NCBI GenBank assembly: GCA_902626605.1
Contig: CACOFZ010000003.1
Location: forward strand, 87,201-151,200
Direction: 5' to 3'
Origin: an uncultured PS1 clade bacterium
GTDB lineage: Bacteria; Pseudomonadota; Alphaproteobacteria; MED-G09
DNA: 64,000 bases
Both the position numbers and the translations under genes were made by a program. Below are positions 62,533 through 64,000 of the stretch, one piece after another (positions within the stretch are counted from its first letter, which is position 1; each line of letters starts with the position of its first letter). The notes under the pieces were generated by a model that did no database searches, was not told the DNA's origin, and saw only the letters and a program-made list of their open reading frames with translations.

Positions 62533-63563
62533 TTAAAATTTTCCCTAATAGTTTTTATAAAGTAACTAACATTTTCTTCTGGTGTAGTTTTTAAAATACC
62601 ATGTCCTAAACCACAAACCCAACCAGCCCTATCAGATAAATTTAAATTAAGTATTGGCTCTATATATTTATCAAGCTCTCTTTTAACCTCATCTAAAGAT
62701 TTAGTTAAAATCTCTTGATTAAAATTACCTTGAACAAAACCTTTTTTAATTTTTCTTAGACATTGTGAAATCTCGAATGTGTGATCAAATCCTATTCCTG
62801 ATAATGCTTTATCTTCATTAGAATTTATTTTTTCAATAAAAAAGTTATAATCAAACGGATACTTTGCAAAAAATCCAACCTTATTATTAAAAGGTTTAAT
62901 TAAATTATTATAAATTAAATCTGAATAATCATAAAAATCTTTTGAATTTCCTATTCTTGCTGCATCTGTATCAAAAATCATCACTATTTCGGCACCTGAA
63001 GAAATCTGCATTTCAATATTTTTCTTTAATAAAGGTATTATTTTCTCAGTAAGAAGTTTATAAATAAAGTCATTTCTAAAATTACCTTCAAAATTTATAC
63101 CCTTATTCATTCCAGTGCCATAAGAAGATACTGTCCATGGACCACCTACAAAGCCAATTAAACTTTTATTTTTTGGTAAAATTTCTCGTGTTATTTTCAA
63201 AGCCTCGCTCTGAAAATTTAAATCTAGAATAGCGTCTTCAACCTTTTTTAATTCATTAAAATTTGAATGATCAATAAATTTAGAAAAAACTGGTCCTGGA
63301 TTATATTTGAGATTCATACCCAAAGCCTCTAATGGAAAAAGAATATCGCTAAATAGAATTGATACGTCAAAATCAAAATCTTTTATTGGCCCCAGAGCAG
63401 TTTGCGCAGCCAACTCTGGATTTTTGCATAAGTCCTCAAATGAATAATCTTTCTTTAAATTCTGATAATGCGAATGATACCTTCCAGCTTGTCGCATAAA
63501 CCATATTGGCGGAGTTTTTTGAGATACTCTTTTTAAGGCATTATTGAATAATAAATTTGACAT
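62529..63563 (-). CDS. hemE: Uroporphyrinogen decarboxylase
   Basis: Decarboxylates uroporphyrinogen III to coproporphyrinogen III. N-terminal PIWFMRQAGRYHSHYQ carries the catalytic RQAGRY motif; FVGGPWTVSSYG and the C-terminal GWVCGLGHGILKTTPEENV are diagnostic. The ORF track extends 26 residues upstream (63641), but that sequence is hemB in another frame; ATG 63563 (344 residues) overlaps the hemB stop by one base (TAATG) and is the true start. Confidence 0.96.
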   Translation of the reverse strand: MSNLLFNNALKRVSQKTPPIWFMRQAGRYHSHYQNLKKDYSFEDLCKNPELAAQTALGPIKDFDFDVSILFSDILFPLEALGMNLKYNPGPVFSKFIDHSNFNELKKVEDAILDLNFQSEALKITREILPKNKSLIGFVGGPWTVSSYGTGMNKGINFEGNFRNDFIYKLLTEKIIPLLKKNIEMQISSGAEIVMIFDTDAARIGNSKDFYDYSDLIYNNLIKPFNNKVGFFAKYPFDYNFFIEKINSNEDKALSGIGFDHTFEISQCLRKIKKGFVQGNFNQEILTKSLDEVKRELDKYIEPILNLNLSDRAGWVCGLGHGILKTTPEENVSYFIKTIRENFK

Positions 63564-64000
63564 TAAAAACCTATTTCTTTTGCCAGCCGTGCACCATAAG
63601 AAATAATGTATTGAGCTCCAGCTCTTCGCATAACATGCCAAGTTTCTTTTAAAGCCTCATTTAAATCCAATAAACCTTTTTCTTCTGAAAGACACAAACC
63701 AGCATATTCACCACTCACCTGATAAGAGCCAACCATAAGATTAGTTTTTTCTTTTATTTTCATAATTAAATCAATGGAGGTCATTCCAGGTTTGACCATA
63801 AGCATGTCAGCGCCTTCTTCGGCACATCTTATGCTTGCTCTGATCGCCTCGGTTTTACCCTTATAATCTAATTGGTATTGTTTTCTATCACCAAAAGATG
63901 GTGCCGATGAAGCAGCTTCTCTAAATGGTCCATAAAAATTACTCGAAAATTTAGTACTGTAACTAATTATAGGTTTCATTGAAAATTTCTCTTTATCAAG
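63563..64000 (-). CDS. hemB: Delta-aminolevulinic acid dehydratase, 5' part beyond window end
   Basis: Porphobilinogen synthase. Only the C-terminal ~145 residues are in the window; the frame stays open past the track ATG (63979) through LDKEKFS to base 64000, so that ATG is internal. Visible: ISYSTKFSSNFYGPFREAA with the first Schiff-base-region Lys, MLMVKPGMTSIDLI with the second catalytic Lys, and YQVSGEYAGL. First visible gene of the hemB-hemE-hemF-hemG run, each overlapping or within 5 nt of the next. Confidence 0.95.
   Translation of the reverse strand, partial: LDKEKFSMKPIISYSTKFSSNFYGPFREAASSAPSFGDRKQYQLDYKGKTEAIRASIRCAEEGADMLMVKPGMTSIDLIMKIKEKTNLMVGSYQVSGEYAGLCLSEEKGLLDLNEALKETWHVMRRAGAQYIISYGARLAKEIGF

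Noticed and set aside
63564-63641. N-terminal extension of the hemE ORF on the track
   Set aside because: The extra 26 residues are hemB in another frame; the ATG at 63563 in TAATG is the expected start.
1-64000. CRISPR array, IS element, prophage or integron
   Set aside because: No regularly spaced direct repeats, transposase, integrase or terminal repeats were seen on reading through the window.

Overview
The window is a gene-dense, strongly AT-rich stretch of chromosome, best read as a streamlined marine alphaproteobacterium. Several genes point to that class: a DUF3035 lipoprotein beside lspA-ileS, an ELM1-family protein, a TIGR01459-type HAD hydrolase next to ribF, and an elongator tRNA-Met of alphaproteobacterial type. 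AT-rich lineages with TonB receptors, such as HIMB59/AEGEAN-169-like bacteria, fit, but the sequence alone does not settle the genus. A HemG-type protoporphyrinogen oxidase is the main character that does not fit the class. I saw no rRNA, CRISPR array, insertion sequence, integrase or phage gene, and no stretch longer than about 300 bases without a gene or RNA.

Layout. 1-5.1 kb: the end of a LOG-family gene facing a nadE-gltX-cimA operon (NAD, glutamyl-tRNA, isoleucine precursor). 5.2-14.9 kb: small metabolic units, namely an MDR oxidoreductase with SufE and an MFS exporter, an enoyl-CoA hydratase, an acyl-CoA ligase with MaoC hydratase and an S9 oligopeptidase, a TauD dioxygenase and a nitronate monooxygenase. 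14.9-17.6 kb: gmd, a photolyase/cryptochrome and tRNA-Gln. 17.7-25.8 kb: an unknown membrane protein, two TonB-dependent receptors each closed by its own intrinsic terminator, then gloA, an alpha/beta hydrolase and an SDR. 25.8-27.8 kb: an OmpR-type two-component system with a long inverted repeat in its leader. 28-34.7 kb: a CaiB-type CoA transferase, a nitroreductase, an NMT1/THI5-type ABC importer with a VOC protein, and a GlcD-type FAD dehydrogenase. 34.7-46.9 kb: mostly housekeeping (Lrp, ELM1, trxB, DUF3035, lspA, ileS, ribF, HAD hydrolase, an SDR and hydroxyacid dehydrogenase pair, a phosphatase, tRNA-Met, mnmA). 47-51.9 kb: cysQ, a PQQ dehydrogenase fused to cytochrome c, and an uncharacterised three-gene MotA/ExbB-ExbD-like module. 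52-61.2 kb: a catabolic block consisting of a six-gene operon (amidohydrolase, two P450s, SDR, ThuA-like, SDR), an opposing SDR and an orphan molybdopterin hydroxylase large subunit. 61.2-64 kb: a tightly overlapping hemB-hemE-hemF-hemG heme operon, with hemB cut by the window end.

Architecture. Operons are packed with 1-11 nt overlaps and several TTG or GTG starts. All 13 convergent gene pairs meet within 3 nt or overlap, so none has room for a terminator. The only clear intrinsic terminators (three) surround the TonB-receptor genes. The most promising candidates for undescribed biology are the MotA/ExbD-like module, the double-P450 operon with unusual I-helix residues, and the long hairpin upstream of the two-component system.
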